A DNA stretch of 64,000 bases from positions 434,001-498,000 of the forward strand of contig NZ_FOIU01000002.1 of NCBI RefSeq assembly GCF_900111495.1, read 5' to 3'. This DNA comes from Chryseobacterium wanjuense (lineage in GTDB: Bacteria; Bacteroidota; Bacteroidia; Flavobacteriales; Weeksellaceae). Shown piece by piece: positions 25,982 through 35,252 of this stretch. Numbering within the stretch: the first letter of the stretch is position 1; each line of letters begins with the position of its first letter. The position numbers and the translations under genes are program-made. A model generated the notes under the pieces. The model had not been told where the DNA came from. It did not search any database and saw only the letters and a list, made by a program, of their open reading frames with translations.

Positions 25982-27679
25982 ATGAAAACAAAACAAGAAA
26001 TAAAAAAATACTTCGAAAATGGGGATATTCCTAATCAGGAACAGTTTTGGGATTGGCAGGATTCTTATTGGCACAAAGATGAAATAATTCCTTCTGACAA
26101 AATTGATATTGATCTTTCTAATAAAGCGGACATAGTTGGAGGAAAAGTTCCAGCAACACAACTTCCAAGTTACGTTGATGACGTTATAGAGTTTGCTTCT
26201 TTTTCAGCTTTACCATCGCAAGGAGAGCAAGGAAAGATTTATATTACTACCGATAACGATAAGCTTTTCAGATGGACCGGAACCAGATATGTTGATATCA
26301 CTCAAGGTGATGTAGGAACATTGCAAGCTGTAACAGAAAGAGGAAATGAGACCACAGAAAATGTTAAACTACAAGGCATTTATTTTGGAGGATTAGCAAG
26401 TGCCGAAAATATTATAATTGGTGATGAATCCTCTTATGTTAATAATCGTGCAGGCGGAACTATTGCAATTGGAAAAGGAGCAAAACCACAAGGCACTGAT
26501 CATCTCGTAATTGGAAACAATGCAGTGGCGATTAATGAGAGCGGGTCAATTGGAAACACTGTGGTTGGACATTTTTCTATGGCACAATCCACAAGTTCAA
26601 GTGAAAATACCGTATTTGGATATAATGCCTTTAGCAGCGCAGATTATGCTTTTGCTAATACAGTTTGCGGAAGTTATGCAGGTTTATTTTCAGGTGACAA
26701 TTTAACCCAGAACATTATTTTAGGATATTCTTCTGGTTGTGGATTAGGAACTCTTTCAACTAATAATATTATTATTGGTGCACAATCTGCTTTTGGCAAT
26801 GCTGTTTTACAAAATAAGTTATATATACACTCCTCCACTACAACTCCTATTAAAACAGTCTCTGATGCCTTAATTTCCGGAGATTTCAATGACAGATATG
26901 TAAATATCAATGGTAAACTTTCAGTGACTCCAGGTCAAATGCCTTCTGCAGATAGCAGCTTTACTAAAAATCTTGTAGCAAAACCCGACGGAACTTTTGG
27001 TTGGGAAAATAAGAATGAAGCACTGCCACTATCCGGAACAGACGCTAATAAGCCTTTAACAGGATCCATTGAATACAAGGGAAATGATACTACAGGAATA
27101 AATTCATTCGGTTTCTACAGTAAGCTTTCCAATGAAAAATCAGGATTTGATATTCAAAATGACGGAACGCTTACTCCTACTATGTATCTGATTGGTGATA
27201 CCAAAACCGATCTGTATCTTTCCTCAGATCATGTGGGTATAGGTTCATCAAAACCTGATTTCTCCGGGTTAAAAGGAAATATTTATTACGGCGACTATTA
27301 CCAGGACGAAAGCTACGTTCAGAAAAAATACGTAGATAAAAAAATATCTTATTCATCCACCGAAGAAAAAACCGGCGGAAGATGGATCAACGGAAAACCA
27401 ATTTATAAAAAAACCGTTGTTTATAATACAATTCCTTCAGATGGAGAGATTGATATTACGGCCGCATTTACAGATATGGAAGTGATTGTTTCCAATCAGA
27501 TGTTCACAGACTGGCAAGCAATGGGTACCGCTTTCGCAGGGAATCAATGGAAGGCTGAAACCTTCATTACCCTAGCCATGAATTCAGTAAAAATCCATTC
27601 TATTAAATTCCCGGACTACGATTTTTCCCTTCTGGATTCATTCACCCTTACTTTAGAATACACTAAAACAACAGACTAA
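25982..27679 (+). CDS. Tail-fibre-like protein with YadA-type head repeats
   Basis: 565 residues. The N-terminal 40 residues share the FENGDxPxQExFWxWxDSYW docking motif of the preceding gene. Residues about 140-285 hold hydrophobic-Gly repeats (TIAIGKGA, HLVIGNNAVA, NTVVGHFSMA, NTVFGYNAFS, NIILGYSSGC) of the trimeric YadA-head type. A C-terminal module after residue 440 has TGGRWINGKPIYKKTVV, a motif of flavobacterial phage-tail proteins. This is the layout of a trimeric fibre. Its partner structure is probably the 1263-residue protein, 22 nt downstream. Confidence 0.75.
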   Translation: MKTKQEIKKYFENGDIPNQEQFWDWQDSYWHKDEIIPSDKIDIDLSNKADIVGGKVPATQLPSYVDDVIEFASFSALPSQGEQGKIYITTDNDKLFRWTGTRYVDITQGDVGTLQAVTERGNETTENVKLQGIYFGGLASAENIIIGDESSYVNNRAGGTIAIGKGAKPQGTDHLVIGNNAVAINESGSIGNTVVGHFSMAQSTSSSENTVFGYNAFSSADYAFANTVCGSYAGLFSGDNLTQNIILGYSSGCGLGTLSTNNIIIGAQSAFGNAVLQNKLYIHSSTTTPIKTVSDALISGDFNDRYVNINGKLSVTPGQMPSADSSFTKNLVAKPDGTFGWENKNEALPLSGTDANKPLTGSIEYKGNDTTGINSFGFYSKLSNEKSGFDIQNDGTLTPTMYLIGDTKTDLYLSSDHVGIGSSKPDFSGLKGNIYYGDYYQDESYVQKKYVDKKISYSSTEEKTGGRWINGKPIYKKTVVYNTIPSDGEIDITAAFTDMEVIVSNQMFTDWQAMGTAFAGNQWKAETFITLAMNSVKIHSIKFPDYDFSLLDSFTLTLEYTKTTD

Positions 27680-27701
27680 TAACTAAAATCACAAATACAA
27701 A

Positions 27702-30700
27702 ATGGCAACAGAAAACACACAAAATAATTCTTCACAAACTCTTTTCAGATTTGTAAGTCTTAGAAATCCACAATTAACAGAAACTAAAAAAGAAAATCTT
27801 GGGTTCATTCAAAGACCATCAACATTACCTAGTGTTTTTGACGGAAAAGTAAATCCTAATGATTCTGCATTAGCAAAATTTCAAGCTCTTGAGCGTGAGG
27901 CAAAAAACTTTGATTCTACAGGATATGAATCTGAGTTAATTATTGAACAGGGCGCTTTGTCAGAAGCCTTAAAAATTGGTAGAAAAATTGCTAAACGAGA
28001 AACCCTTTCTCTGTCAGATGAAAATACAGCAATAAGCCTTTATAACAGCAGTAGCATCCAAAGTAAAGTAGCCGCAGTATGGGATAATCTGATGTATCAG
28101 ACGGTAACAGAAAAGAACTTTTACGTGAAGGAAGCATTGGTTCATATTCTAAAAGCACTTCATTTCGGATATGTCTGCAATTTACCTGTAACTGAAGAAT
28201 TAACAAAAATTAATGGTACAGACTTAAAAGCGAAGGCATTAGAAGCAAGAGTTGTTTTACCAATGAAATTTTTCGGTGACGGATATGAAGGGGAAAACTC
28301 TGATCCGGGATCAGGAGGATCGGGTTCTACAAACAATGCATTCCAAGTAAATGTTTCCCAGATTGGTAATGGTGTAATTAACGGAACTGATATTCCTTTA
28401 TCTATTCAACATCAACTTGTAGCAGAGGGAGATAAAATTTCAGAATTATCTAAACTTAATTTTGAAAAAGAAGGACTTACAAAACTAAAATCTGAATTGG
28501 AAAAGATCCAGGTTGTATATGTAAAATCTAAAAATAAAGCTCAAGAAACAGCATATTCTGCCTATAAGGAAGAATATAAAGATGAGTTTGACGCTTACAA
28601 CTCACAGATTAGACAAATAAAGTCTCAAATTACAGAAGACATGACTCAACAGGAAATTGATCAATTGTATGAAGCCCTTCAGCCATTAAATGTTCCTCCT
28701 TTTGAGTTTGCTTATAAAGATCAACTCAATTTTGAAGATTTTAAAACAAAACTTTCATTAGATTCTTTAAAATTATTTGTCAGTCTTTTTACAGAATTGG
28801 AAAGTGGAGAAATTCCTGCAGACGGTTATGATTTTTCAATTATTACGGTATTAACCGATAGAAAACTACAATTAGGAAACGTTGTTGTTGAGATGATTGA
28901 TTTCTATGATACCTATGTTGAAGTTTTTGAAAAATTAGATCAAGAATTATCTGCAAACATCCAACAATTATTCCAAAAATCGCCTCTTCAGGAACAGAAA
29001 TACCTAAACCTTGGAAATGTTTTAGTTCCTGTAAGCAATTCTAGAAGTAACCTTTCTCAAGTTATTTCAAGAACATATTATCTTAAAGCAAGTTATAATC
29101 CGGTTTATTCAAGAACACCAGCTTCTCTTACGTTTTATTACCAGGCGGAAAGCAGCTCTTGGGGACTAGGTTCTGCAAAAATCCTGGCGACTACAGATAT
29201 TGGAAATTTTGAAGAAACTTATTCAAATATTAGTATTGTAGACAATAAAGTAACATTCCCTCCTATTTTGGTTGATAAATTTGCGAAATTAATCAGATCA
29301 TTAAGAATTCAGATTTTCTTTAATAATGGAAAACAAGCTACGGTAGAATATACAGATTTAATTATTGATCAACCCTACACAGGAGTTTTATACACTGAAG
29401 AAAAAATAACTGAAGATCCCGAAAATCCTGAACAAGGCGGACAAACACCTCAGCCGGGAGCATTTTTCCCAAAACATTTTGGAGTAAAAAGACTAGGGAT
29501 TGCAGATTATCTTAAAGTAGTGCAGACAACTCATGCTTACGTTCCGGGTGAAGTTACTCATATCGAAAACGTAATGGCAAAAGAGTTTAAGCAAAAATCT
29601 ACAAGAAGATTAAGAAGAAGTGAAATCCAAACCACAACTTCAAAATCTACTGAGAGAGAAACTTTAAGCGATACAACTACCACTACAAGAAATGACATGC
29701 AGTCTGAAGTTGCTAATATCATTCAGCAGGATATTAATGCAGAAGCGCATTTCAGTTATGGAAACAATAAAACGTTTCAGGTAGGAGGAAGCTTTGCGAG
29801 TCATAACTCTAAAGAAAACAGCACAAGACAAGCTATTGCAAAGTCTCAAGAAATTACCGAAAAAGCTACAGAAAGGCTTTTGACGAAAGTAGCAGAGGAA
29901 AGGATTGAAAAAATCATTGAAGAGTTCGAAGAAAATAATGCTCATGGTTTCGATAACAGAAATGGTGACAAGCATGTAATCGGTGTTTACAGATGGGTAG
30001 ATAAGAAAATGAAGAATCAGATTTACAACTACGGGAAACGTACCATGTTTGAATTCATGATTCCCGAGCCTGCAAAGCTACATCGTTTAGCAACAGCTGC
30101 AACAGTTACTGAAACTCTGACAGCTCCTGTTGACCCAAGAACCTCTCCGGCACCATGGACGATGGCAGATCCTAAATCAGCATCCGTAGATCAGCTACAG
30201 CATTGGGCCAGCATTTATAATGTAAAACTGACAGAGCTCATAGAATCGACCAAAAAATTCACGACCGGAAAAACCTGGGTAAAACTAGATGGAAGTAATG
30301 AATATCAACACATTGCAATCAACATTCCAGACAATTACCAAGCGAGCCATGTAAAAATGTGGTACGGATTTGAGAAAGACGTAAAAGGAATAGCAAGATT
30401 ATTTACAAGTAATTTTGTAGGAGGCTTCAATCAAATCGTAGAAACGTATTCTCAATCTGTAGACCTTATTGCAGATTTTGATCCTCAAAATATTACAGGT
30501 TCTTATGACTTTATGTATCAAGGACATAATATTGATTCTGTAAACTTTACTTTTGAAGTTACATGCAAACTTTCCGATGCTTACATGAACGCATGGAAAC
30601 AGGAAAACTTTGATGCTATTATCACTGCTTATCAAGACGCTTATGCTGAATTTCAGGAGAAGAAAAAAGAACTGGAAGCCGCTGCAAAAGAACAGGAAGA

Positions 30701-31493
30701 AGCGAATAAGGAAAAGTTATCTAACTTCTATCGTGATATGGAAAGAGTAATTCTTAAACATAATTGTATCGCTTTCTTGCTTCAGGATTATTCCGCATTA
30801 GGTAAAAATCTTACCAACAATGCAAAAGCAATGCAGGACTTCAGTATTATTTTGGATGAAAACCTTGATCAGTACACCGCTTTAGCCAAGTTTATGGAGC
30901 AAGCTTTTGAATGGACTATTATGGATTATACATTCTACCCATACTATTGGGCAAATCGTGAAGAGTGGCAGAATATGTACTTATCAGAAAGTGCAGATCC
31001 GCTATTCAGAAGTTTCCTGCAGGCTGGTATGGCAAGAGTTATTGTTACGGTAAATCCTGGATTTGAAGACGCTGTTCAATTCTTCCTGACAACGGGAAGA
31101 ATCTGGAATGGTGGCGAAGTTCCTGTCATTGGAGATCCTATGTACATGAGTATTGTTGATGAAATGCGTGAGCCGCTTGGATTAAAACAAGGAAAAGCAT
31201 GGATTACTACATTGCCAACTTCTCTAAACATTCTTCAGAAAGATTCTGCAGGTTTAGTAACCACCACCGCATTACCATTCACACAGGAAAATCCTGATGA
31301 GTTTGAAATTCCTGAAGATGTTGTTACAGAAACTGAATTCTCAATCGTAGATTCTCAACTGAATTCCGGAGATGACAGATTTGTTGACAACATCGAATTA
31401 AATAACGGATTCCTTCAATTAACCACAGATGATAATCCGAAAGAAGTCGTAGCCCAGCTTCCTTTAGCTGATCTTAAAGATGCTCTTCAATAA
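27702..31493 (+). CDS. Giant protein of unknown function, probable structural core
   Basis: 1263 residues, no signal peptide and no transmembrane helix seen. Residues 1-430 are mixed, with a coiled-coil-like Lys/Glu stretch near 260-320. An HIENV motif (about 619) starts a Thr/Ser/Glu/Arg-rich block (630-665) and a long amphipathic helix (665-750). GVYRWVDKKMKNQIYNYGKR follows near 760. Another Lys/Glu coiled coil lies near 985-1010. The C-terminal third has FYPYYWANREEW (about 1080), MARVIVTVNPGFEDAVQFF (about 1110) and VIGDPMYMSIVDEMREP (about 1145). I recall similar uncharacterised giant proteins in other phyla but cannot name the family. Confidence 0.6.
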   Translation: MATENTQNNSSQTLFRFVSLRNPQLTETKKENLGFIQRPSTLPSVFDGKVNPNDSALAKFQALEREAKNFDSTGYESELIIEQGALSEALKIGRKIAKRETLSLSDENTAISLYNSSSIQSKVAAVWDNLMYQTVTEKNFYVKEALVHILKALHFGYVCNLPVTEELTKINGTDLKAKALEARVVLPMKFFGDGYEGENSDPGSGGSGSTNNAFQVNVSQIGNGVINGTDIPLSIQHQLVAEGDKISELSKLNFEKEGLTKLKSELEKIQVVYVKSKNKAQETAYSAYKEEYKDEFDAYNSQIRQIKSQITEDMTQQEIDQLYEALQPLNVPPFEFAYKDQLNFEDFKTKLSLDSLKLFVSLFTELESGEIPADGYDFSIITVLTDRKLQLGNVVVEMIDFYDTYVEVFEKLDQELSANIQQLFQKSPLQEQKYLNLGNVLVPVSNSRSNLSQVISRTYYLKASYNPVYSRTPASLTFYYQAESSSWGLGSAKILATTDIGNFEETYSNISIVDNKVTFPPILVDKFAKLIRSLRIQIFFNNGKQATVEYTDLIIDQPYTGVLYTEEKITEDPENPEQGGQTPQPGAFFPKHFGVKRLGIADYLKVVQTTHAYVPGEVTHIENVMAKEFKQKSTRRLRRSEIQTTTSKSTERETLSDTTTTTRNDMQSEVANIIQQDINAEAHFSYGNNKTFQVGGSFASHNSKENSTRQAIAKSQEITEKATERLLTKVAEERIEKIIEEFEENNAHGFDNRNGDKHVIGVYRWVDKKMKNQIYNYGKRTMFEFMIPEPAKLHRLATAATVTETLTAPVDPRTSPAPWTMADPKSASVDQLQHWASIYNVKLTELIESTKKFTTGKTWVKLDGSNEYQHIAINIPDNYQASHVKMWYGFEKDVKGIARLFTSNFVGGFNQIVETYSQSVDLIADFDPQNITGSYDFMYQGHNIDSVNFTFEVTCKLSDAYMNAWKQENFDAIITAYQDAYAEFQEKKKELEAAAKEQEEANKEKLSNFYRDMERVILKHNCIAFLLQDYSALGKNLTNNAKAMQDFSIILDENLDQYTALAKFMEQAFEWTIMDYTFYPYYWANREEWQNMYLSESADPLFRSFLQAGMARVIVTVNPGFEDAVQFFLTTGRIWNGGEVPVIGDPMYMSIVDEMREPLGLKQGKAWITTLPTSLNILQKDSAGLVTTTALPFTQENPDEFEIPEDVVTETEFSIVDSQLNSGDDRFVDNIELNNGFLQLTTDDNPKEVVAQLPLADLKDALQ

Positions 31494-31515
31494 TTCTGTT
31501 GAATCATAATTAATG

Positions 31516-31542
31516 GGCAGAGTGTAAAGCTCTGCCTTTTTT
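31516..31542 (+). terminator. Terminator between structural operon and toxin genes
   Basis: 7-bp GC-rich stem GGCAGAG / CTCTGCC with a 7-nt loop and TTTTTT. No clear TAnnTTTG promoter follows before the next ATG, so the downstream genes may depend on read-through. Confidence 0.8.
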
Positions 31543-31565
31543 ATTAATCTTTAAAATTATTAAAA

Positions 31566-33371
31566 ATGAATTTTCAAGAATATTTAAATGAAATAGGTTA
31601 TTCAGATAATCCTCAAGAAGAATTTCAGAATTTTCTTAAAAATAAAAATAATGTTACTTTCCCTAAGTATGGTAATACTAAAAGAGGAATGGATAATGTA
31701 AACTCTTTTTTAAAATCAGCTCCTTTAGACAACAGCTTAAATTCTCAATTTACTGAGCAAATTTATTTCATGGATTCACATACAGCTGATTACAATTCTG
31801 TTAAAACGGTTACTGATGTTGGATCAGATCCAGAGGAAATGAAAATAAAATCAGAAGAGTTTTATTATTATCCCAATTCAGAAAATAAAAAATTCGCTTT
31901 TGGTGTAAAAATATATACATCAAAAAGTGCGAAAAAACTAGAAGAAGCATATAAAGTTACCAAACCCGGAACAAAAGAAATATTATTTTTTATAGAAGAT
32001 AATACAGGAGATAAAACTGACTTTACATTTGGTGCGGTTCGAGTAGGAGAATATGTACAAGAAAGTCTTTTAAGTACTTATGATGCTCATGTCAAGAAGA
32101 ATGAAAGCCTCAAAGACTTTCTTATTAAAGCCTTCAAAGAAAACACAGGGCAGGATATAGATCGAGGTTTTGTAGATGAACTTTTACGTTTTGGAAAAGC
32201 ACAATACCCATTACTTAGAGGAATTTCCGGAGTTTATAAAGTAGTTGATTTTATTACATTCGGTGCATTTACACAATTTACCATGGATGGGCTTAGTAAT
32301 TTATTGGAAGTAGCCATAGAATATGTGAATAAAGTAAAAATAAGTGAAGAAAGCTGGAATCCAGATGCTGAAAAAGGATTCTCTCCATTATTTTATCCTA
32401 AAGAAGCTGAAAAAGCTTTTGATAATATTGATGATGATGCCCTAAACAAGCAGGTACAAAGTATTGTAAGAAGATATTCAGATGATCTAAAAGCCATAGA
32501 TAAATACATTGTTGATAAGTTAAAAATAGATAATCTCCGATCAAAAAATAATGGAATATTAGGTGTAAATGATATTGTTTATTCTGCTTTTAGCAGCGTA
32601 CATACTAAATGTTTAAACATTATTAATGACCTAGGAAATTTTGACCTATCTGAAATCTTAAAAACAGGGATACGCTCTATTAATGCCTTTGCCTGTGGAA
32701 TCTGGAATAGTCTTGTAGATACAATTGCCAGTTTATTGGGAATGATAAAAATGATTGTAGATACATCTATAACCTACAAAACACTTATGAAAAATCTGGA
32801 AACCCAATTACCAAAACTAATAGAGAGAATAGAGGAAGCCTTACAAGCTTGGGAAAAAATAGATTTCAAACAATGTGTATTACATTTTATACAAAAAACA
32901 CTTGAATCTAATCTTACAATAAGCATTGTAAAAGTTGCATATTACTTAGGTTGTTTTTATGGTTTTATCATCTCCGTAATTATTGAAGTAATCATAGGTA
33001 TTGTTATTTCCGGGGGAGCTCTTTCGGTAGAGGAAGTCGCAAGAAGAGTATTTCAGGAACTTTTTGGCTTGATTAGCGGTATCACAAAAGATGCTAAAAA
33101 GGCATTTGACTTTACCCGAAAATTAACAGCTAAATCTTTTGCTAAAATGGTAGAAGGTCTCGACGCTTTAATAGAACTCATGGAAAAAGGGACAGCCGGT
33201 ATTATGAAGCTGATAGACGAAATGTATGAAATAGGTTCTAGATTAAAGGAATTTATTATTGAAGCATATCAGAAATTATTTAATACTAATGCGCGAAAAA
33301 AACTAGAAAGTTTAGGTTTGCATCCTACCCGTTACGAAAAAGGTGTATTTGATTTATGTCCAATTTCTTAA
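31566..33371 (+). CDS. Polymorphic-toxin-like carrier protein
   Basis: 601 residues. A soluble N-terminal region (1-230) is followed by helical segments, then one strongly hydrophobic stretch (about 453-487, YGFIISVIIEVIIGIVISGG) and a helical tail ending HPTRYEKGVFDLCPIS. No secretion signal, T9SS tail or Rhs/YD repeats are seen. The architecture suggests a carrier or translocation module whose cargo is the following 175-residue ORF, which lies in the same frame beyond one TAA. The DNA is more AT-rich than the flanking housekeeping genes. The family is not recognised. Confidence 0.55.
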   Translation: MNFQEYLNEIGYSDNPQEEFQNFLKNKNNVTFPKYGNTKRGMDNVNSFLKSAPLDNSLNSQFTEQIYFMDSHTADYNSVKTVTDVGSDPEEMKIKSEEFYYYPNSENKKFAFGVKIYTSKSAKKLEEAYKVTKPGTKEILFFIEDNTGDKTDFTFGAVRVGEYVQESLLSTYDAHVKKNESLKDFLIKAFKENTGQDIDRGFVDELLRFGKAQYPLLRGISGVYKVVDFITFGAFTQFTMDGLSNLLEVAIEYVNKVKISEESWNPDAEKGFSPLFYPKEAEKAFDNIDDDALNKQVQSIVRRYSDDLKAIDKYIVDKLKIDNLRSKNNGILGVNDIVYSAFSSVHTKCLNIINDLGNFDLSEILKTGIRSINAFACGIWNSLVDTIASLLGMIKMIVDTSITYKTLMKNLETQLPKLIERIEEALQAWEKIDFKQCVLHFIQKTLESNLTISIVKVAYYLGCFYGFIISVIIEVIIGIVISGGALSVEEVARRVFQELFGLISGITKDAKKAFDFTRKLTAKSFAKMVEGLDALIELMEKGTAGIMKLIDEMYEIGSRLKEFIIEAYQKLFNTNARKKLESLGLHPTRYEKGVFDLCPIS

Positions 33372-33383
33372 AAAATAAGTATT

Positions 33384-33911
33384 ATGGGAGATATAAAAAA
33401 ATGTATTAAATTAGCAACAAAGGCAATAGATGAAGAAAATTTTTGTACTATAATAAGAAATAATGTTGAAATATTTGAAGATATTCCAGAGAAAGAATTA
33501 GATAACTTTTTTTTAGAAATAGAAAATGAAGCAAAAAGGGCTGGAAGAAAAATAGACGATCAGCTTGATTATATAGTTGATTTAAAGAAAATTGCTAAGC
33601 AGTTGAGTTTCGGAAAAAACAAACTAGTGAAATATAGAAAACACGCACAGCAAATCAGAAAACTAGCAAAAAGGTTAAATATTGAGATTCCCTCAAAAGT
33701 TTCAAATCCAAATACTCAAAAAGTTATTGATGATTACATATCAAAAGTTATTTCAGAAGGACATGTTAGAAAGGGTCCATATATGACTTTAGGGGATTGT
33801 GTATATTGCAAATTAGACGATGCTATTATAATTCAGAGATTAGATGGAGAATTTGTTACTTTTCTTGAACATTCACTTGGAGGGGTTGCGAAGATGTGGG
33901 ACCAAATATAA
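33384..33911 (+). CDS. Probable toxin-domain protein
   Basis: 175 residues. The last 90 (about 85-175) look like the tip domain of contact-dependent toxins: GPYMTLGDCVYCKLDDAIII followed by DGEFVTFLEHSLGGVAKMW, similar in style to BECR-fold nuclease domains of CdiA tips (recalled, tentative). It begins 12 nt after, and in frame with, the 601-residue gene and is followed 19 nt later by an immunity-like gene. It may be a separate cargo protein or the detached C terminus of the carrier. Confidence 0.5.
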   Translation: MGDIKKCIKLATKAIDEENFCTIIRNNVEIFEDIPEKELDNFFLEIENEAKRAGRKIDDQLDYIVDLKKIAKQLSFGKNKLVKYRKHAQQIRKLAKRLNIEIPSKVSNPNTQKVIDDYISKVISEGHVRKGPYMTLGDCVYCKLDDAIIIQRLDGEFVTFLEHSLGGVAKMWDQI

Positions 33912-33930
33912 TAATCAAAATCAGCAATAA

Positions 33931-34344
33931 ATGAATAAATTAAAAAACAAAACATTTAACGGTATTTATAGAATAAATATCCTTGAAGAAGGTACAAAAT
34001 ATGAGCTTGAAGATTCAATAGTTTTAAAAGGTATTGAAACTTATCAATTATTTACAACTCAGGAAAGTTTAGACGTTTTAAAAATTAACAATGCCTATCA
34101 TATTGATGGAGAATATTCTTCCAACCATATTGATATTGTCCCAATTATAGAGGAAGTAATAAATGTTAATAAAATATCAATAGTTTATGATAAAGATATT
34201 GATCAAATAGCTGCATTTTCAATAAAAAGTAATGCTAAAAACTATTTTTTTATTCGATATAGTGATGAACTGAATGTTGTAGAAAAAAATGAATATGAAA
34301 AATTAACTTCTAACATTAAAAAGATAGAGACAATAGAAATCTAA
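33931..34344 (+). CDS. Probable immunity protein of the adjacent toxin
   Basis: 137 residues, small and acidic, no signal peptide, no recognised domain. Its position directly after a toxin-like tip domain, its size and its AT-rich composition are typical of cognate immunity genes. The assignment rests on context only. Confidence 0.45.
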   Translation: MNKLKNKTFNGIYRINILEEGTKYELEDSIVLKGIETYQLFTTQESLDVLKINNAYHIDGEYSSNHIDIVPIIEEVINVNKISIVYDKDIDQIAAFSIKSNAKNYFFIRYSDELNVVEKNEYEKLTSNIKKIETIEI

Positions 34345-34500
34345 TCAAATATTATTTTTTTAATAACTTCGTTATGTTCGCTCTTCTATCATAGACTATA
34401 GATTTTTTATTGAAACAATCTCGAATTCAAAATATTTTTATATTAAAACTACTGATCCCAAATATTCATCTATTGGCAGATTTAATAACTTTCAAAACCT

Positions 34501-34612
34501 ATCCACAAAAATAAAACACGACACCTTTTGTCACATTAAGCCTATATATTTGTGGTAGAAACTTAGCAAAAAATGATTTTATCATACAGGATATACATTA
34601 ATTATAAAAGAT
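34501..34612 (+). repeat. Promoter-plus-WYL-5'-end repeat, copy 1
   Basis: 112 nt that matches 35141-35252 with about five differences. It comprises ATCCACAAAAATAAAACACG, the operator, the -7 box, and a degenerate copy of the first about 45 nt of the WYL regulator gene (ending TTAATTATAAAA). Confidence 0.85.
34519..34552 (+). promoter_or_regulatory. Regulon promoter E (operator plus -7 box)
   Basis: Operator CGACA-CCTTT-TGTCA (last base diverged), 11-nt spacer, then TATATTTG at 34545-34552. Confidence 0.8.
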
Positions 34613-34691
34613 GAGAAGGTTTTACGGAAACCCTGAAATAAATAATTATAATAGAAAAAATAGAGCTCTCTGTGGAAGACAAGAAGGTTAA
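34611..34691 (+). pseudogene. Possible 3' fragment of a displaced toxin gene
   Basis: A 26-codon open stretch begins exactly where the WYL-like remnant ends and reads RRFYGNPEINNYNRKNRALC then GRQEG and stop. Its position matches the better toxin remnant at 36098-36205. It could also be chance; the stretch is short and the orphan gene starts 91 nt later. Confidence 0.25.
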
Positions 34692-34782
34692 AACACTTAT
34701 AATAGAGAAGAATATTTATTATACATAAAAAGAACCTAATAAAACATTATAAACGCTTATCCATTATTATAAAATTAAAAAT

Positions 34783-35130
34783 ATGAATTATAGTTTTAAA
34801 AAACATGATTGGGATGGTACAACTGTTTACGGTGTGGAATCATCTGATAAAAAAATTTTGAGCAATTTTGGTAGTTGGGGATGGACACCAGTCAAGATTC
34901 AAAATATCATAAATGGCGTTGAAGCATCCAAAATAAAGGCTTATGGAAAAGAATACAATTGGTCGTCAGAAGAATTAGAGCTTTATGCTAATAAAAAAGG
35001 GGTTTTGCTTATAGATATGATGGCACAAAGGGCTGGACAAAAAGATCCCAGTTCATCTACATTAAAACTTTCGCACAATGAAATTTTAAAATTTTTGAAC
35101 GATTTTAAAATTTTTGTAGAAAATAATTAA
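34783..35130 (+). CDS. Orphan immunity-like protein 1
   Basis: 115 residues, no signal peptide, no recognised domain; contains NFGSWGWTPVKIQNIINGVE. It is preceded by promoter E with a WYL 5' remnant and followed by promoter F, with no toxin gene of its own. Size, AT-rich composition and position fit a displaced immunity gene. The function is inferred from the array. Confidence 0.45.
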   Translation: MNYSFKKHDWDGTTVYGVESSDKKILSNFGSWGWTPVKIQNIINGVEASKIKAYGKEYNWSSEELELYANKKGVLLIDMMAQRAGQKDPSSSTLKLSHNEILKFLNDFKIFVENN

Positions 35131-35140
35131 ATAATAACTT

Positions 35141-35252
35141 ATCCACAAAAATAAAACACGACACTATTTGTCGCATTAAGCCTATATATTTGTGGTAGAA
35201 ACTTAGCAAAAAATGATTTTATCTTACAGGATATGCATTAATTATAAAAGAT
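35141..35252 (+). repeat. Promoter-plus-WYL-5'-end repeat, copy 2
   Basis: Second copy of the 112-nt unit at 34501-34612. The WYL-like part ends immediately at the ATG of the next orphan gene. Confidence 0.85.
35159..35192 (+). promoter_or_regulatory. Regulon promoter F (operator plus -7 box)
   Basis: Operator CGACA-CTATT-TGTCG (perfect arms), 11-nt spacer, then TATATTTG at 35185-35192. Confidence 0.85.

Noticed and set aside
31566..33371. Type IX secretion substrate or T6SS effector
   Set aside because: No signal peptide, no T9SS C-terminal domain, no PAAR, VgrG or Hcp part, and no T6SS genes in the window.
34363..34375. loxP-like ATAACTTCGTTAT
   Set aside because: Only one short arm-like stretch; the 8-nt core and second 13-nt arm of loxP are missing. 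A chance match in AT-rich DNA.
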